64,000 nt of DNA, from assembly GCA_019400425.1 (NCBI GenBank), contig JAFREE010000004.1:186001-250000 (forward strand), given 5' to 3'. The DNA comes from Hymenochaete sp. R1. Lineage: Eukaryota; Basidiomycota; Agaricomycetes; Hymenochaetales; Hymenochaetaceae. Below the pieces are notes generated by a model. It was not told where the DNA came from. It ran no database searches and saw only the letters and a list, made by a program, of their open reading frames with translations. This document shows, piece after piece, positions 48,368-60,510 of this stretch. How positions within the stretch are numbered: the stretch's first letter is position 1; each line of letters begins with the position of its first letter. The translations under genes and the position numbers were made by a program.

Positions 48368-49397
48368 ATGGACACTTTCCTCGACATCCCTTATGGTCCA
48401 CTTGATGAACATCGTTTCGATCTTTACATCCCACTCGAAAACAAAAGAAACGACGGCCTCGTAGTATTCGTGCATGGTGGTGCTTGGCGTTCGTGAGTGA
48501 CTTGTCTCTGAATACGTCCGCAGCACTTGGCCCACTACTCATCGCTTTATCTCCACGCCTCCGGACCCTCTTCTACCCGACTTCGTTCATCCCTCATGCG
48601 CGTTACATTATGCCGGCAGCGAGGACAAGGCCGACCACACACAGCTCGCGCATCGCCTTCTGAAGGACACTAACTATGCTGTGGCCCTCCCCAACTATCG
48701 CCTTTCTTCGCGGTCGGCCTCGTCTGTCCATGTCCATAACTCTGCGTCGGCATCCGTTCCGGAACCAGAATTGGAACTTACACTGCCTGCAGTGCCAGTC
48801 CAGGTCGTGCATCCAGTGCATGCGAAAGACCTGCTGACTGCTCTTGAATATCTTATCAAGGGATTCCTTGCCGGCGGCGCAGAGGAGAAGCTTCACTTCA
48901 GTCGCCTCTTTCTTGTAGGGCATTCATGCAGCGCGCACATGTTAGCTTCTATCTTCTTGGCATCTCCCAATACCTTTGCATTGGCTCCTTCTCCGGCCTT
49001 GCTGCTCGCCACACAAGCCATTATTTTTTCAGAGGGGATTTATAATCTTGACCTTCTCTGTCGGACATTCCCCACCTATCGATCTTGGTTTGTCGAATCA
49101 GCATTTGGTCCTCCGCCAGAGTCGGATACCGACGGTTATGCCAAGGTCAATGTGTCAAAATACACGGGCCGGACAGGATCCGATCACATTAAGTGGTTGA
49201 TTATCCATTCGTGTGGCGATAGCTTGGTAGACCGGGAACAGTCCGAGGAGTTCTATGTCCATCTGTCAGATGAGGTTGTGGGAACGGAAAATACGGTACA
49301 GAGTGATTGGTCAACAATTACCGTAGAGCATAACAAAATGCTCGAGACAGGCGCATACAGCCAACTTGTAGGAGGCTTTATCCGCGGTAGACGATGA
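48368..49397 (+). CDS. BNA7: Kynurenine formamidase-like alpha/beta hydrolase
   Basis: Expected to hydrolyse N-formylkynurenine to kynurenine and formate, the step before KMO. Exons 48368-48492 and 48620-49397 give 300 residues. The start is MDTFLDIPYGPLDEHRFDLY. The oxyanion-hole motif is VHGGAW (about 35-40). The nucleophile motif is GHSCSAHM (Ser about 144), a variant of GHSxGA with Ser for Gly and then Ala. The acid is in SCGDSLVD (about 239) and the histidine in VEHNKML (about 278). The order and spacing are those of fungal BNA7. An insert near SSVHVHNSASASVPEPE lengthens the lid region. Another esterase of this fold cannot be excluded, but two other kynurenine genes lie 9 kb upstream. 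Confidence 0.82.
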
Positions 49398-50550
49398 TCC
49401 TAATTTGTTTCCTGTATTGAAGCCTCGTGCTGTTAGATGTTGAGGCTCTGGATGAGAGACGCAATAGTGGTTTCTTGGCCAAGGCGGACTCCGTTATGGA
49501 GCTGAGAAGCATCCTAATGTTGAGTCCACAAGTGGTGTCCGTTTGGTTTATGACTTCGGTCATAATAGAGGACCTTGCGTTTTTACCTTACTTACCCGGA
49601 GGGCATCTTATCGTTGGAAGAGAAGAAAGTTTTAATTCCGATAAGACTTGTGCGTTGTTGCAAGAATCTTATCCAACGCGTCAACACGCGTCAACATGTT
49701 TGATGTGCACTGCTTTTCCGCTAATAAGTCGTAACAGTTAGCCAGAACAACGAAAGAAAATGAACGCCATTACTTAACCCGATGTCACTTACACCGTACA
49801 CATAAAGGCCGTATTTTAATGCTGGAAGTTCAAGCTCGGCCTGGCCCTGTTAGCCGTCAGCCGTTATCCTGACTTAAGCCCGGGCTCGTTCGAAATTCAA
49901 CCTGGGCTGGACAGGCTCCTTCAGAACCCAAACTACGAGCGGTGGTGTGATTTACGCCCCGCAAACTTACCTGAGGCAATTACAGCGAAACGATGGTATG
50001 GGCCCGTCTATTTCATCTGCCAAACTGCCTCCTCGGGGCAAGGTCCAAGGTAGGGTTGAAGAAACAAGTTAAGTTGACTAAGGGTGGTCACCAGGAGCGC
50101 CGCTGGCTGGCTGGCTGGGGTTTTGGCTGGTAGAGTTGTCTCACAATCTGCCTTTGTTTACACATGAGAGGTTGTGGGGAGACGTTGAGATTAAGTTGGT
50201 GTAAGGCAGGCAGGCAGGCAGGCAGGCAGAGAGGAAAGCTGAGAGGGAGAGGACGCAGTCGTGAGGTCGGGGGATAGGCTGTCGTCTTCCATGAAGATGG
50301 AGATAGGAAGAGAAGGATGAACGAGTGAAGTTTCGTTAGTAGTTCCTTTTTATGCTGTAACCGTCAGCCTCTGTCGATCAGTTGTGCTCACCAGATCGGG
50401 TGGGCGTTCCGAACCAGACCAATCTGGTATCACACGATGCTGACTAGTTTCAGAGTAGGACGAACCAGTCTGAAGTCATCTATACAAATCACTCTGTACG
50501 AGTGAAGCGAATACAACATTTTTACTTCCTTTTTCCAAAGATAGATGCAT
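49398..50550. other. Convergent intergenic region with short repeats
   Basis: About 1.15 kb between gene tails. It contains GGCTGG repeats near 50105 and a (GGCA)n run at about 50205-50229. No coding signal or structural RNA was recognised. Confidence 0.45.
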
Positions 50551-53121
50551 CTACTCTTCATCACTATCGTCTTCGTCACTCGATGCTTGGTCATCAAACT
50601 GCTCAATCATCTTTCCTCCAACCATCCAACACCGCTTCATGTTTTCGTTTTGCGCATTCTGTGCCTTCGACTCTGCGGAGTTGTGCCAGGTACGGATGTC
50701 ATCCTCTTCGACGACATCATTCTGATACAGAGCGGCCAGGATCTGTCCGAAAAGAGGGAGGTAGGATGAATTGACGCAATGTTCCTTTGGAAAGAAGTTA
50801 GCCCAGAGATCAATCATGGCGAATTGAGATTGACACATCACAAACCTGGAGGACTTGTACGGTTTCTACGGCATCTGCTCCGCCAATTTGGTCGATCAAA
50901 TCTCCCCACCTCTCAATCACCTGAGCGATGGCCTTCCGTTGCTTCGCCAGGTCATCCGCGACCAGTGGAATGGTATTGACAATCTTCGCGACCACAGCTT
51001 CCCGAACGCGCCGAAGAGGCACGTTGGACGCCATGCGAAGTGTCTTTAGTTCAACTGCCGCATCATCCACTGCATGATCTTCCGAGAATGAACGAGCAAG
51101 TGATGCCTCGACCTCGGCTGAGAACTCCCGCAAGGCTTGTGCATCCGCCAGGTCTGCGACAGCACTCTTACCCTCGACAGCAAGGTCTTGATGTGAAAGC
51201 GATGTGGTGGAAGAACCTAAGGAAAGACCCAGTGCGCCGACATCGCTGTTATCGTCACTGTCGCTGTCAGACGACGAACCGGTGACGGAGCCTTCATCGG
51301 AAAGCTCGAGGTCAGAGGCGGTATCACCGAGTCGAAGGAGGCGCCCGTTGATGCGGTCATTCGCTTCGTCTTCATCGTCATCTGAGGCTACAGATTCGAG
51401 ATCAAAAGAGTCGTCAGGCCATACTAGGCCGTTGGAATCTTCGCCAAGGGATGCCTGTAAATCGTTGGTCTGAGCTACGTTGGGATGAGATTCCGTTTTG
51501 CTTGATCGAATCAGACATGTACGCACCTGCTTCGACATCGTTCAGTTCCTCGTCCTCGTCCTCTCCATCGGCATCCTCTTCTCTTCGTCTTGATACACGA
51601 GTAAACTTCTTGAGCATTGCGTCTGGACCCAGAATAACGCCATCTCCGACCAAACAGCCTTTCTCAATGCGCGACCCTCTAAGCACTTTTACGCCCTTTC
51701 CAAGCACACTCCCTTCAACAACAGCTCCGGCCTCAATTCTCACGTCGTCCCACAAAACGCTATCCTTTACACTGGCACCAAGTCCCAAGTTACACCGGGC
51801 GCCTAACACAGAACCGCCCACCCGAGCATCTGAAGCTATCGACACCTCGGGTCCAAGCATCGTTAGCGGACCAACAAAGGAGGTACGAGCCATTTGAGGT
51901 GGAGATGTGAGAGATAGGTAACGGTTCCCTCTGGAATGTTCATATGAATTTGATGCCGGACCAGGGTGATTGTCATCCGGGACGAGCGGGAAAGTCCACC
52001 GGCCCAGAATGTCCTTTCTGAACGTTGGTTTTAAACAAGGGCAGTTAAATAAAATTGAAAAAGAAAGAATTACGTTACTGAAGCATAGCTTTTTGTGTCC
52101 TTTACGCGCGCGGCGTAGCCGTCAGAAAGGACATGACAATAAATATTCTTCATGAGCAGGTCCGACGTAAGTACGCCATGGACAAAGTCACTGCGAATAT
52201 CCTGATAGTCAAAATTATCTTGGAATAATGAGGGTACCTATCCCCAGTATCAATAAATCCGACTCTGTTTGCAATATCGCTCAATAACACACCTCCGCTG
52301 AGCATATATCTATACCGCAATCGACCAGATCATTGCGGATATCTAGTTCAGGGTGCTCCTTCAAGATTTCGCGAGGTATACGAGCATATTCCTTAATTGG
52401 GTACCCTTTGACGGATTCGTAATGAAGGCATTCTTGGGTGTCTGCATCGAGCACAAATACTGAATTTTCTCCTCTTGGTCTTATGGGAATGATCAGTGCC
52501 GTCCATCCAACTTATTATACTTGTCAAACTGACGCCTACCTCGTCCTATGTATTCCTCCAGATTCCTTCACAACAATCGTCATGATCGCATCCCTGTTAA
52601 CGCGCCTACGCTCCTTATGTATTCGAACGACCTCATCGATCCTGGCATTGCTGACGAGGTCGCCTTGAACAAGAACGAAGTCAGACTTGATAATCCCATG
52701 TGTATATATATCACGCATGGCGTCTCCGGGTGAAAAAGCTTCCTTCGCCGTAACGATTGGTGTGATGGAGATCCCGGACTGTGCGCGGGACCATTTGGAC
52801 TCGCTGTATGCATCGCACACGCGTTAGTTGAAATACATGCGAAGAGACTTCAGGCAAAATGACGCACCGAATGGCCGTCTTGACCTGTTCGGAATGCGAG
52901 CGGCACACAACGAAAATTTCTTTAACTCCGGCAAGAGCAAGGCTTTCAAGTGTCCAGTCGAGAAGGGAAGCGTTACAAACGGGTAGCAGACAGCGCGGTG
53001 TACGGGAAGTCAGCGGTTTGAAGCGGTTATTGAAGCTGTCCGCGAGGATGACGGCCTGTAGAACTTCTTCGTCTTCTCCGTCTCCCAGAGCCTTTTCTTT
53101 TCCATGACCTTTTGGAGCCAT
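50551..53121 (-). CDS. GCD6: Translation initiation factor eIF2B epsilon subunit
   Basis: The catalytic subunit of the GDP/GTP exchange factor for eIF2, controlling general translation and amino-acid starvation responses. Exons 53121-52868, 52803-52540, 52479-52293, 52237-52074, 52017-51527, 51474-50846 and 50784-50551 give 740 residues. The N-terminal nucleotidyl-transferase-like domain (LQAVILADSFNNRFKPLTSR) has lost the usual glycine-rich signature, as in eIF2B. DFVLVQGDLVSNARIDEVVR follows, then FPLVPDDNHPG. Left-handed beta-helix repeats run from ARTSFVGPLTMLG to GCLVGDGVILGPDA. After an acidic linker the HEAT-like W2 domain gives exchange activity, with aromatic/acidic boxes near ALYQNDVVEEDDIRTWH and an acidic end. 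The fourth intron uses the second GT (GTAATT), which alone keeps VTKDILGRW in frame. Confidence 0.94.
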
Positions 53122-53390
53122 TTTTGTGTGGAAAGGTTCGTGAGGAGGTCAGTTGAATGTTGCCAGTGTGGCGAGAATAAGCCTGAGTGAGTTGAAGTCG
53201 AGTCAATACGCTAACGTAGACTGTCGATCCATTTGGGAAAAAGATCACGTGCACGCGTCTCCGCTTGAGCGTCACGGTTCTCCAACGCGTGCGCCGAGGC
53301 CTCTCTCCTTCTCCCATCGTCTTTGGTTGACATACGGCTGCTGGTCTTGCCGTCGCCGTCTATCTCAATACCTCTGAAATATTAGAAGGC
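53122..53390. promoter_or_regulatory. Divergent promoter region, GCD6 / EF-hand-like gene
   Basis: 269 bp between start codons of the two genes. No specific site was identified. Confidence 0.45.
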
Positions 53391-54256
53391 ATGCCTTCAT
53401 CTCAGTTCAATGGTTTTACAGATGCAGGCGACATCTCACGAATCCAATCTCCGAGACCTGAGACCCCCGAGCCATATGTCCGCCAGGGCCGAAGAAATGC
53501 TCCTGTAAGCGTACAGTTGTTGGATGACATGGGAACAATAAGTGAGAAGGTATGTTTCTTAAAACCTTTTCTTTAGGGATTTGCGAGCTTATACATCTAT
53601 CTAATAGTTTGAGCGATGTCTGGGACACATCTTCGCGAAATACTGCAGTCCGATTCCTCAGCACACTTCGTCATCACCATCCAATGACTCTGAATCGACG
53701 TCAAACACTGAGGACCAGACCACGACTTACAGCAATCTTCTTATTCCACCGGAAAACGCGTACTTCACGCCGGATGCCCTGGATCGATGGGCTACAGATA
53801 CAAATGGATACCCTCTTTCGGCGGAAGCAAAAGAAGAGATCGGGTTTCTGGACGCTACAGAGAATGGCTGCCTCACGTACGTTCAGCATTTCAACTTTGC
53901 AAAAGCTTTTGTCTTACACTTCTCTTTCGTTCGTTGTTGAAGCTTCAAGGGCTTCTTGCAAATTTACCAATTGCAAACCGAGAATGACGAAGAAGAGACT
54001 TGGCGAGATCTGGTAAGATATTGTATTCTTTGCTCGCAGCAGTGCAGCCTTGAAAGTTTTAATTACTTTTTTGTTTAGTTCACGCACGGATTTGATCGTA
54101 AATTATCGTTGGTGACGACGAGGCGAGAGGACATGGAGGACATGGAAATAGACCCATTGTACGTGATCCTCGAGTCTATACGACCAATCCGGATGTTGAT
54201 GTGCCCTTAGACACAACGAACGAGGTAGTAGGGAGGCCACGCCAACTCTGCCTTGA
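53391..54256 (+). CDS. Uncharacterised fungal protein with EF-hand-like region
   Basis: Exons 53391-53549, 53608-53876, 53943-54012, 54079-54158 and 54211-54256 give 207 residues. Residues 1-50 are polar. The middle has FERCLGHIFAKYC, then YFTPDALDRWATDTNGYPLS and EEIGFLDATENGCLTFKGFL, followed by QIYQLQTENDEEETWRDL and HGFDRKLSLV. The stretch DTNGYPLSAEAKEEI and the DATENGCLTFKGF loop look like two helix-loop-helix calcium sites, but neither loop matches the full EF-hand ligand pattern, so calcium binding is only possible. The wording FLQIYQLQTEND seems familiar from unannotated basidiomycete proteins, from memory only. If the last intron is not spliced, the protein ends a few residues later in another sequence (stop near 54210). 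No function is assigned. Confidence 0.75.
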
Positions 54257-54544
54257 CACCTATGACCTTGAACGAGCGCATACGAAATCATCTTCACCCA
54301 TATTCCATCCAAAAAATCGATGTATACCACCCATTCTCAATTCAGTCTTGATCATCCCGCTATCAAATGTGCTTGTACCCTCACGCCTTCCGATACCATT
54401 GATGTTGGCGCGCTTGTTCTTTTCTTTCTATCTTGCTTTCTTTTCTCCGTTTCTTTTTATTTACGATATCCTAATGCCTTTTCACAAAATGTGGAATGTT
54501 TGTCAACCATTAGCTAGATCCCTTGTGCTTTCGTCATCCTTTAA

Positions 54545-55808
54545 TCAACAACTTGCTCGCAAAGGTTGCACAGCATTACTCTCTTCTTTTGGTTTCGCCC
54601 ATGTTTCATCAATGACTGATAATTCCCATACTTCAACTCCATCCCAATCCTCACTTTTCCAATCACCAAGCCCGGAGCGGCCCATCGCACGTCTGACGCG
54701 GGGTATTGGAACTCTCTTCCCTCCAAGTTCCCAATCGTTTCTGGCGATTTGGAAAAATGATGCTATTTGTTCGGGGTCGCGTGCTTCCAGGGCGAGGAGC
54801 ACGGGCGGGAAAGGGTTCTTCGACTTCTTGCGACTCGGTTTCGAGGAAGATTGTCTGCCAGACGTGAGATGAAGGAGATGGTGGATTGTTCGGAGAAGTG
54901 GGGTCGTTAGAGAAGGGTTGTAAACGGTATCTGAAGATATGATCAAGTCGAACGGTGGTCTCAAATTCGTATTTCTATTGCAGCTACTGACATAGCCACA
55001 ATTGGATGTAGGGGCGATGAAAGTACCGTCGTCCCAATTCCATTCCGAAGGACTTATAGTCCAGTCCAAAGCTCGAACTTGGACCGTGCCGGGCAAATTA
55101 TGAAGACGAGCGTTATTTTGGATGTTGGGGAGTAAGACGGAAGAGATGATGCCAGGCAAGTCGGTAGCGAGCACATCATATCCAAGCGCCGCAAGGGCAA
55201 GGCTATATATAAGATGCTTTTCAGCCACGTATTACTGAGAGCTAGTAAGACCCTCACATACGCTGTAAGACCGATCCCACTCCCAAGTTCTATTGCGCGA
55301 GGTCTGCGGGGATTGTTTGAACCAGCTTTGACACCTTCATTGACCTTATCGCGCGCTTGGGCGACCGTACTTGAATGAGTCGAAGATGACGACTGTGCCA
55401 AATCAGAGCTTCCCTCCTTAGGGTGATTTCAAAAAAAGAGGATAGAGTAAGGATATGAGCGCCGACAAAGCAGTACAAGGCGTTGCCAACCGGGATCACT
55501 AGTAGTAGCGCCGAAGGGAGAGGAGGGAAGACGTTGGCAAGGTAGGCGGTGAGTACTTGACCGCCGAGCCATAGGGCTGATCCATTGGATGCCCCGTCGT
55601 TTGACTGTGAAAGCTGAAATATGTGGTTTTTGAAAGGATATTGAAGAAGAGGCAAATGTTTTGTGTCTTGAGCGGGAAGGATTGATAATTTATGAGGATT
55701 ATTTGAGTCTGTTGTTGACTTCTTCATTGGGTCGATGATGAGCGGGTCTGTGTGAGCGCGTGTTTGCCCACCTCTAGCTTCTCCTCTTCCTTGTCCTCCT
55801 ACCTCCAT
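54545..55808 (-). CDS. Family-16 (METTL21-like) protein methyltransferase
   Basis: Exon 3 is 55202-54545 and exon 2 is 55416-55262. Exon 1 runs from 55808 to about 55570-55540, where the donor is uncertain (GTACTC or GTCTTC, both in phase). SAM-binding motif I is AIELGSGIGLTALALAALGY, formed across the second splice, with LATDLP after it. The family signature follows: PFDLIISSDTVYNPSLTTPL, then LLALEARDPEQIASFF. Before motif I, SNGSALWLGGQVL matches the usual lead-in. These features define the METTL21/EFM group of lysine methyltransferases that modify elongation factors and chaperones. The substrate cannot be told here. A later start at the Met in MKKSTTD is possible. Only 88 bp separate this start from the RhoGEF start. 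Confidence 0.85.
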
Positions 55809-55896
55809 CTCCGTCCCCGCCGTCCATCCTCTTCTCCGTCATACTCTTTCGACACGCCCAGGGCCACCAAGGCGTCGTCGAGACTTTCGGCCAACG

Positions 55897-58800
55897 ATGA
55901 AGGCCCTCTTGCAACGATTTAAAAATTCTGGGAAAACCGACAAATTACTATCTAACTCGCCCTCAGACCCGAACATATCCTCACGGGAAAAGGAGAAACT
56001 TGACCTTCCGCCTCTTCGTCAATGGCCTCCGCATCCTAACCAGGATACTTCTCCGAAATCATTTAATTCAGCGAAACCATTGCCGCCGATAGACCGCGAC
56101 CCCGTCTCGCTTTCCCATTCCAACTCGCAGACCAGCACCGAATCCCGCTCTTCCACAGCTCGCGCCCCTCAATCTTCGTCCACCGCTCTCGGGAGGACCA
56201 CCCACTCGTACGACGGCAGAGAAGACTCCGACACCCACGCCGTTAAACGCGCGGAGCTGCCACGCCACGACTCAATCGACGGCGCCTCTATCACTCCCTC
56301 GTCGCGTGCTAATCGCAAGACCGCGGACAACGCTGCATCTGACGCTGCCGCACAGAAAAAAGTCGCTTTCTTATCGCCCTCGACGACCCCAGAACCTCTC
56401 ACGCGTGTGCTCAGTGCAGACTCGGCCCGGTCGTACTCGCGTTCGCGAGATGCCGGTGATGCGGCCGTGGAGGATATGGACGAAAGTTTTGTGGGGGGAG
56501 GTACAAGTGCGGGTCGCAACGCCGCTAGTAGTCATCCGGCTGGCGCTGGGAACGATGTGAGTGGGACGCAGAAGCCGGCAAAGACGTCGGTCTCTCGATT
56601 TCAGGCGGCCCATGGGTCAGAGATGCGTAGTGGGGGTGGGAGTGCATCCTCTTCCCGGGTTAACGTGTCCAAGGGGATGAATGGGAGTTCAATCAAAGGA
56701 GGTCGAACGCCTATATCTCCCAATTCTCAGAAGACATTTGGGGACAATGCAAGTATGAATGCCTCTATGCGCTCGAATACTCCTTATTCCCAAGCAAGTG
56801 CTGCGTCGAGCCGGATACTAGCGACAGCTTCTTGGAGTGAAGCTGCAGAGGATGATTTGGTATCAAACATCGGACCTAGGGAACGTACTCGTCAGGAGGT
56901 ACTCTGGGAAATTGTTGCCAGTGAGGACCGGTACGTCGGCGTCTCGATGCTGTGTATGTTTGGCATTCAGGCTCACTATTCTACAGATACGTCAACGAAT
57001 TGATGAAGCTTAAGGAAACCTTCATTGATCCCCTTCTACATCCTTACGCTGCGCCGCCAGCCTGCTCACCAACGCCTCTTGATGGCGATGAGTACTATGC
57101 ACGTGTTGAATCGCCTCGCGAGTCTATCGATCACCTCCCCATTGCCTCGCGTTTCCTCTCACCAACTCCGGGCCTGAGACCCGAAACACCTGCTACTGGC
57201 AAGAGTAGTGCGCCGCACGCTGACGGCGAGTTATATGACAACACAGACGAGGATGATGCGAATGAACGCGCATCAAAGGGTACTCGGGGGAGTCCAAGCG
57301 TCAAACGACTTCAAGGGGGTTCGGCCGTTGCGGCTGCTATCGCGAAGCTGAATCACCCGCGGTCACCGTATAATAGTACGACAGACAAACGCGGAAAGGG
57401 GGGGAAAGCACCGTTACCATTCCCATCTCGTTCACATCAGTCTTTGCCGCCACCGCCTCGTGCCGCCCCGCAGGGTTCAAGCGCATCACTTGGGCGTACT
57501 TCTATATATGGTGCTATTCCTGAGCGAGAGGTATCGTATGCGACCGAGCAATCTGACAAATCTTCGGCATCTCGTGTACTCAAGAAATTGCGTCGGACAA
57601 CCCCGCAACCGGAGCATCTAATTGGAGAAGGTGTCCCTCCGAACCAGCTCCCCGAGGACTTGCGGAAGTGCCTAGAAGTACTCGAGCGTGGTGTTTACGA
57701 AGGACATATTGCGCTCAGTGATGGTTTGAGAAAAAGATATGAAGAGCAATATCCTCTCGTGCGAAGTTTGGCTGATGTCTTCGTTTCCAACGTGAGTGTC
57801 TTGTTATGTGTGAATATATCTCAGAGCTAAATTAGCCCATATGGTCCAGTCACACATTCTGCGAGAATATGCAACATATGTGCTACACTTGGAACGGGCA
57901 CTTGGACAAGTTGACAATGCACTAGCAACGGCGAGCGATAAGAAGCCAAAGAACCAGGATATGGCGATGTGGGTCAAAATCTGCAATCGACTAAAACGTC
58001 TGGAACAGGATGCAATCGAGAAAGGCGAAACGGGCCTTGCAATTTCCCTTTCGAAACCTTTCCAAAGACTTCTGAAGTACCCTCTCCTCTTCCAAAATTT
58101 GCTCTATCATACAGACCCAAGCACGTTCGAATATGAGAGCACTCTCCAGATGGTCGCCGAAGTAGAGCAGATCGTCCGCAGCATCGAAGACGAAAAGATC
58201 CAGAAGGAAGAGCGGGACCGTACTCGAGATGCTTTCGCCAGGATTGATGGACTGGAGAAGAACAAGCAGCTGGCTCTGCCGAAGCCATCGCGCCTACTCG
58301 TAGAAGAACGACCTCTCGTCCCACCACCATCGTTGACTCAGTCTCAACCAATGCGTCCACCGCCGGTGTCTGGCGTAACAGCAACATCAAAGAACGTCAA
58401 GGGCAAGTCATCATTCCGTCGTCTGAGTGACGTACTTCAGCAAAGCGGCCAAAACCTTGGCGGGAAGAAGGATCTGTGGCTAGTCGTATTCAATGATGTC
58501 GTGCTTCGGTGTCAGCGGACGGGGTACACTTCGCTTCCTCTTGCTACCTCTACGAATTCGAGGACAAACTCGTTACCTGATTTGCAAGCAAAGGCCAAGT
58601 ATGCAACAACTGGTCGGAAATCGGCACATACGAAACCTCGCAATCTCTACAAGTTTATACAGGTCCGAGAATATATGGTTATCATAACTCATGCTTTTAC
58701 TCATTTGAAAATTCTAAAGATTGAAACTTGGGCTATTGCGGGTGATCCCAAGACTGGCGTTGTCTCCATGGATGAGTAGGTGCTTTCCGAATTTCCACCC

Positions 58801-59491
58801 AGATGGCCTCTAACCGCCTTAAATTAGTGTTGCTCGAACCCGAACGACTATCCATTCGCAGACTGCAACAGGGAGATCGTCGCTTATACCTCCTGAGGAA
58901 GAAAATGACGATGATGGCAACGAGTCTTCCGATTCTGACAAGAAGAGCAAAATGAGCTTCTCATATTGGGGTGCAGACAAGGTCACGATTCACAAACCTC
59001 CACCAAGGACTCAACGGTCCCCCGCTTCACCGAGGAGGGGTGCGTTGACTCCTCTTGGTTACGGCCGGGAATCGTCCGCCAACGCGAAGTTCGGGACTCG
59101 GCTCGTCAACAGCCCGGAACCACATCAAAATCAAAGGGATTATCACCCGCACGTCCGTGCTCCGAGTCGACGCACACAAGCAACACCTATTTCACGCCGC
59201 CCAGGGCCCTCGGAAGATGGTCACGCAAGCGTCAGGTCAAAGGACACCACAGGTGGAAATAAACCTGCATGGGACAATAGCATCGGATCCCGTGGGCCGG
59301 GGGCAACGACTCCGACATCGACACGTACGAGGGCGCGGAACGTTTCGCAGACCAGCGGACGACAAACACCGGCAAATAATCAGAACGGTGCAATGGTCAA
59401 TAAACTGCTCGCAAGCCCAGCGCCGAGCGAGGACTCAGGTGTGGGCTTGTACCGCCAGTTCATGGCGCAGGATTCGCAGCTTAGCGTCTAA
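55897..59491 (+). CDS. Rho guanine-nucleotide exchange factor (DH-PH)
   Basis: Exons 55897-56930, 56987-57791, 57850-58662, 58720-58775 and 58828-59491 give 1,123 residues. Residues 1-330 are Ser/Thr/Pro-rich and disordered. The DH domain opens with RQEVLWEIVASEDRYVNEL and LKETFIDPLL (about 330-363). It is then interrupted by about 200 residues of Pro/Ser-rich sequence and resumes at LPEDLRKCLEVLERG (about 567). SHILREYATYVLHLERAL and SLSKPFQRLLKYPLLFQNLL (about 680), the most conserved DH helix, complete the domain. A PH-like segment follows (KKDLWLVVFNDVVLRCQR; NLYKFIQ; IETWAIAG). The rest is an acidic and basic disordered tail. It should activate Rho/Cdc42-type GTPases in polarity; the target is unknown. 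The gene is closely head-to-head with the methyltransferase. Confidence 0.9.
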
Positions 59492-60510
59492 ATTATTTGT
59501 ATACGGGAAAACATTATATTCGTACTAATCAATTTCCCCCTTTTCCCGTGCTTTGTCGTTTGCATGTATCCTTCTCGTTCTTGCCTTTTTCTATTTCTGA
59601 GATCTTCCACGGATTTCCTCTTTTTGTTTTCTCTCGTCTACGTCTTTGCGAATCCATGCTTACCTTTTCTTCTTCTGTACGATGTTGTGAACATTGATTG
59701 CTTCATCAGAGCATTACAGCTCCTTACATCGCGACCCTCCTCCCGTTGCTGATTGATATCCCATTCTTGAGCTTCAGATACCTGCCACGTTCCTTTCTTG
59801 CTTACGATCAATCGCAATTGCACACGACGCTCCTTTTACGCTTCCTTTTCCTTGTTTCATGCGATTCATTGCATCGAATCCCTTATATCTTGCGTCCGCG
59901 CGATATACTCCCATTCCTTACTAGTAAGCTATTGACTTTTCCTTCGCGTTTTTTTTTTCAATTTCGTATCTCTTTTCCCCAGCCCATCCCCTTTGTCTCG
60001 GTTTCTTCAATTCGCATTTAGTCAAATTCACGACTTGCCAACACTCCTTCAAGGTTATCTCTTTCCCCCTCTCAGAATGCATCTCGTTCAGCTCTCTTTA
60101 TTCCTTTCAGTCTCTGTCGATCGATACCTTAGTCTCACCTTCAGCTCGCTCTCCCCGCTAAAATTTCTCTCTCGCACGCAACGCACATTACTCTTCGTAC
60201 AATTTTGGGATAGAGATTCTAAGCTTAATGTGTAATACAGAAGTTCGACATAAATCTATAAAATCTGGGCATCACGGTGGCCCCTTTTTCCTTGAGATGC
60301 GACACAGTATGCTTCCGATGGCCAGCCTCGTGTCTACCACGAGGCTTACATGTCGGTCGCACACAGTCGCACACCCAAGTGCACAGCGGATGCGCAGTTC
60401 TTCGTTCTTTGCTACGTCACCATAAAACTACACCGGTCTCATCTTGTGAGTGCAAACGCGAACGTAGAGACCCAAGTCTGAGCATCCATGCACACACGCT
60501 TCAGCCACAT
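59492..60510. other. Convergent intergenic region, pyrimidine-rich
   Basis: About 1 kb between RhoGEF and asparagine synthetase tails. The first 700 bp are TC-rich (for example TTTTCTTCTTCTG, CGTTTTTTTTTTCA), fitting a long 3' UTR. No gene was recognised. Confidence 0.45.

Noticed and set aside
48258..48464. ORF with upstream start over the formamidase start
   Set aside because: It is in another frame. The frame from 48368 gives the HGGAW motif and joins exon 2 in phase.
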